NCBI GenBank assembly: GCA_022361095.1
Contig: JAKSBO010000314.1
Location: 1 to 6,633 of the forward strand
Length of the DNA: 6,633 bases
Reading direction: 5' to 3'
DNA from: Desulfobacterales bacterium
GTDB taxonomy: Bacteria > Desulfobacterota > Desulfobacteria > Desulfobacterales > Desulfobacteraceae
The notes under the pieces were generated by a model. That model saw only the letters and a list, made by a program, of their open reading frames with translations. It was not told the origin of the DNA and made no database searches. Of the stretch, positions 5,666-6,633 are shown piece after piece (the stretch's first letter is position 1; each line of letters starts with the position of its first letter). The position numbers were made by a program, and so were the translations under genes.

Positions 5666-6310
5666 GGTCCGGTCTTTGAGGCAGGCATAAATGTCCGTGG
5701 CAGGAACTGCTCCCTGGCGCAGGATTTTGGACGGTGTGCAGGTCACATCAACAACTGTTGAACCTGCACCGCCTTGAACCGGACCCGCGTCCAGAACCAG
5801 ATCGGTTTGTTCAATAATTTCATCCGCAAGCATATCTGTCCGGGTGGCCCCGGGGTGGCCGGACAGATTGGCACTGGTGCCGGTGACAGGGAAATCAACG
5901 CTGTTGACCAGCGCTTTGGCCACTGGATGCCGGGGCAAACGAACGCCAAGTTTCCGGCGTCCTGCCGTGAGTTTGGCGTTCACACAATCCGCCGCATTAA
6001 AGACCAGGGTCAGGCCGCCGGGCCAGAATCTGTCCATGAGTATCCTGGCCGTATCCGGAATGGCCGTAACAAGGCTGTCAAGCTGGTCCCTGTTTTTTAT
6101 CAGAACCAGAATGGGGTTGTGGCGGGGGCGTTGTTTAAGGCGGAAAACTTTTTCAACGGCACCAGGGGACAACGCATTGGCCGCCACCCCGTATAGACAG
6201 GCCGCCGGGAAAATCACCAGGCCGCCGGTGTTAATTATCCCGGCGGCCTGGTTTATGGTGTGGTGATCCGGGTGGTCTTTGTCCACCCGGATGATTTTAT
6301 TTTGAACCAT
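5645..6310 (-). CDS. tsaC: L-threonylcarbamoyladenylate synthase (TsaC/Sua5, YrdC domain)
   Basis: This 221-residue cytosolic protein is essentially one YrdC domain. It makes threonylcarbamoyl-AMP from threonine, bicarbonate and ATP, the first step of the t6A modification at position 37 of ANN-reading tRNAs. Visible motifs: GGLVIFP (29-35); LKQRP (58-62), the conserved K-x-R; RFWPGGLTLVF (94-104); GVRLPRHP (122-129); GTSANLSG (144-151); and GSTVVDV (183-189). It lacks the extra C-terminal Sua5 domain, so it is TsaC-length. An oddity is PAACLYG at 35-41, where relatives usually have PT-x-T/C-x-Y/F-G; the conserved Thr is Ala here. All other core motifs remain, so I expect an active enzyme, less certainly than usual. 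No Shine-Dalgarno is visible before the ATG. The gene starts 31 bases after the purE stop, suggesting cotranscription and possibly translational coupling. Confidence 0.92.
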   Translation of the reverse strand: MVQNKIIRVDKDHPDHHTINQAAGIINTGGLVIFPAACLYGVAANALSPGAVEKVFRLKQRPRHNPILVLIKNRDQLDSLVTAIPDTARILMDRFWPGGLTLVFNAADCVNAKLTAGRRKLGVRLPRHPVAKALVNSVDFPVTGTSANLSGHPGATRTDMLADEIIEQTDLVLDAGPVQGGAGSTVVDVTCTPSKILRQGAVPATDIYACLKDRTLPISPS

Positions 6311-6341
6311 TTTTGATGTATTAAATTACAAGACAACGGCA

Positions 6342-6633
6342 TCAGGCAAACGATGCGGCTTTTTGTGCCACCTTGTCCGCCATCTCCTTTTTAAACGCTG
6401 CAAGCTTTTCCGCCACCACCGGATCAGATACCCCGATGATCTGGGCTGCCGTGATGCCTGCATTCTGGGCGCCTGATTTACCTATGGCCATGGTGGAGAC
6501 CGGGATGCCCGGGGGCATCTGCACCGTTGCCAGAAGCGCATCCATGCCTTGAAGGGCGCTGGAGTCAATGGGTACACCGAGAACGGGCAGGGTGGTGTGG
6601 GCGGCGATGACCCCGGCCAGATGTGCCGCATGT
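6342..6633 (-). CDS. purE: N5-carboxyaminoimidazole ribonucleotide mutase PurE, C-terminal part, runs off the right edge
   Basis: Ninety-six codons are visible on the minus strand, with stop TGA at 6344-6342; the N-terminal part is beyond the window. The sequence AAHLAGVIAAHTTLPVLGVP, then SSALQGMDALLATVQMPPGIPV and AIGKSGAQNAG, is the conserved core of class I PurE. That enzyme converts N5-CAIR to CAIR in de novo purine synthesis and works as an octamer in the cytosol. The missing part carries the N-terminal GSxSD phosphate-binding loop, so catalytic completeness cannot be judged. An internal ATG at 6545 lies within the conserved QGMDALL stretch and is not the start. The gene leads directly into tsaC on the same strand with a 31-base gap, so the two probably share a transcript. 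No purK is seen on this side. Confidence 0.95.
   Translation of the reverse strand, partial: HAAHLAGVIAAHTTLPVLGVPIDSSALQGMDALLATVQMPPGIPVSTMAIGKSGAQNAGITAAQIIGVSDPVVAEKLAAFKKEMADKVAQKAASFA

Noticed and set aside
6342..6545. Reading the right-end frame as a complete 67-residue protein starting at 6545
   Set aside because: Conserved PurE sequence continues upstream in frame to the window edge, so this is the end of a longer gene.

Overview
The window reads like ordinary chromosome from a free-living Gram-negative bacterium. Moderate GC, a dCache chemoreceptor, a LytS-type 5TM sensor and an iron-type aldehyde reductase/alcohol dehydrogenase suggest an anaerobic Desulfobacterota (Desulfobacteraceae-like) genome. 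This is inference from protein style; no marker gene in the window settles taxonomy. I see no transposase, integrase, CRISPR array, tRNA or rRNA.

Layout. (1) Positions 1-596, minus strand: 5' part of a 5TM-Lyt membrane sensor whose output domain lies beyond the left edge. (2) Positions 597-1134: a long divergent spacer full of inverted repeats. It holds copy A of a roughly 150-base dispersed structured element, then a stacked hairpin just upstream of the next gene. (3) Positions 1135-2301, plus: a YqhD/BdhA-type metal-dependent alcohol dehydrogenase. (4) Positions 2302-2508: a convergent spacer with a strong hairpin. (5) Positions 2509-4572, minus: a complete methyl-accepting chemotaxis protein. 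(6) Positions 4573-5119: a second long divergent spacer with copy B of the element, an isolated terminator-like hairpin and further stems. (7) Positions 5120-5665, plus: an intact rhomboid intramembrane serine protease, overlapping tail-to-tail by 21 bp with (8) positions 5645-6310, minus: a TsaC/Sua5 (YrdC) tRNA threonylcarbamoyladenylate synthase. (9) Positions 6342-6633, minus: the 3' part of purE, very likely cotranscribed with the TsaC gene.

How the parts relate. The genes do not form one pathway. purE and tsaC are housekeeping genes in one transcription unit. The MCP and the 5TM protein are membrane sensors, and the dehydrogenase is probably an aldehyde reductase. The least expected content is the repeated element (733-882 and 4646-4794). 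Its copies differ in sequence but keep base pairing in several helices, including compensatory changes and a pair of mutually exclusive stems. Each copy lies in the spacer next to the start of a minus-strand membrane sensor gene. It could be a structured RNA leader, a small RNA or a mobile repeat; the window alone cannot decide.
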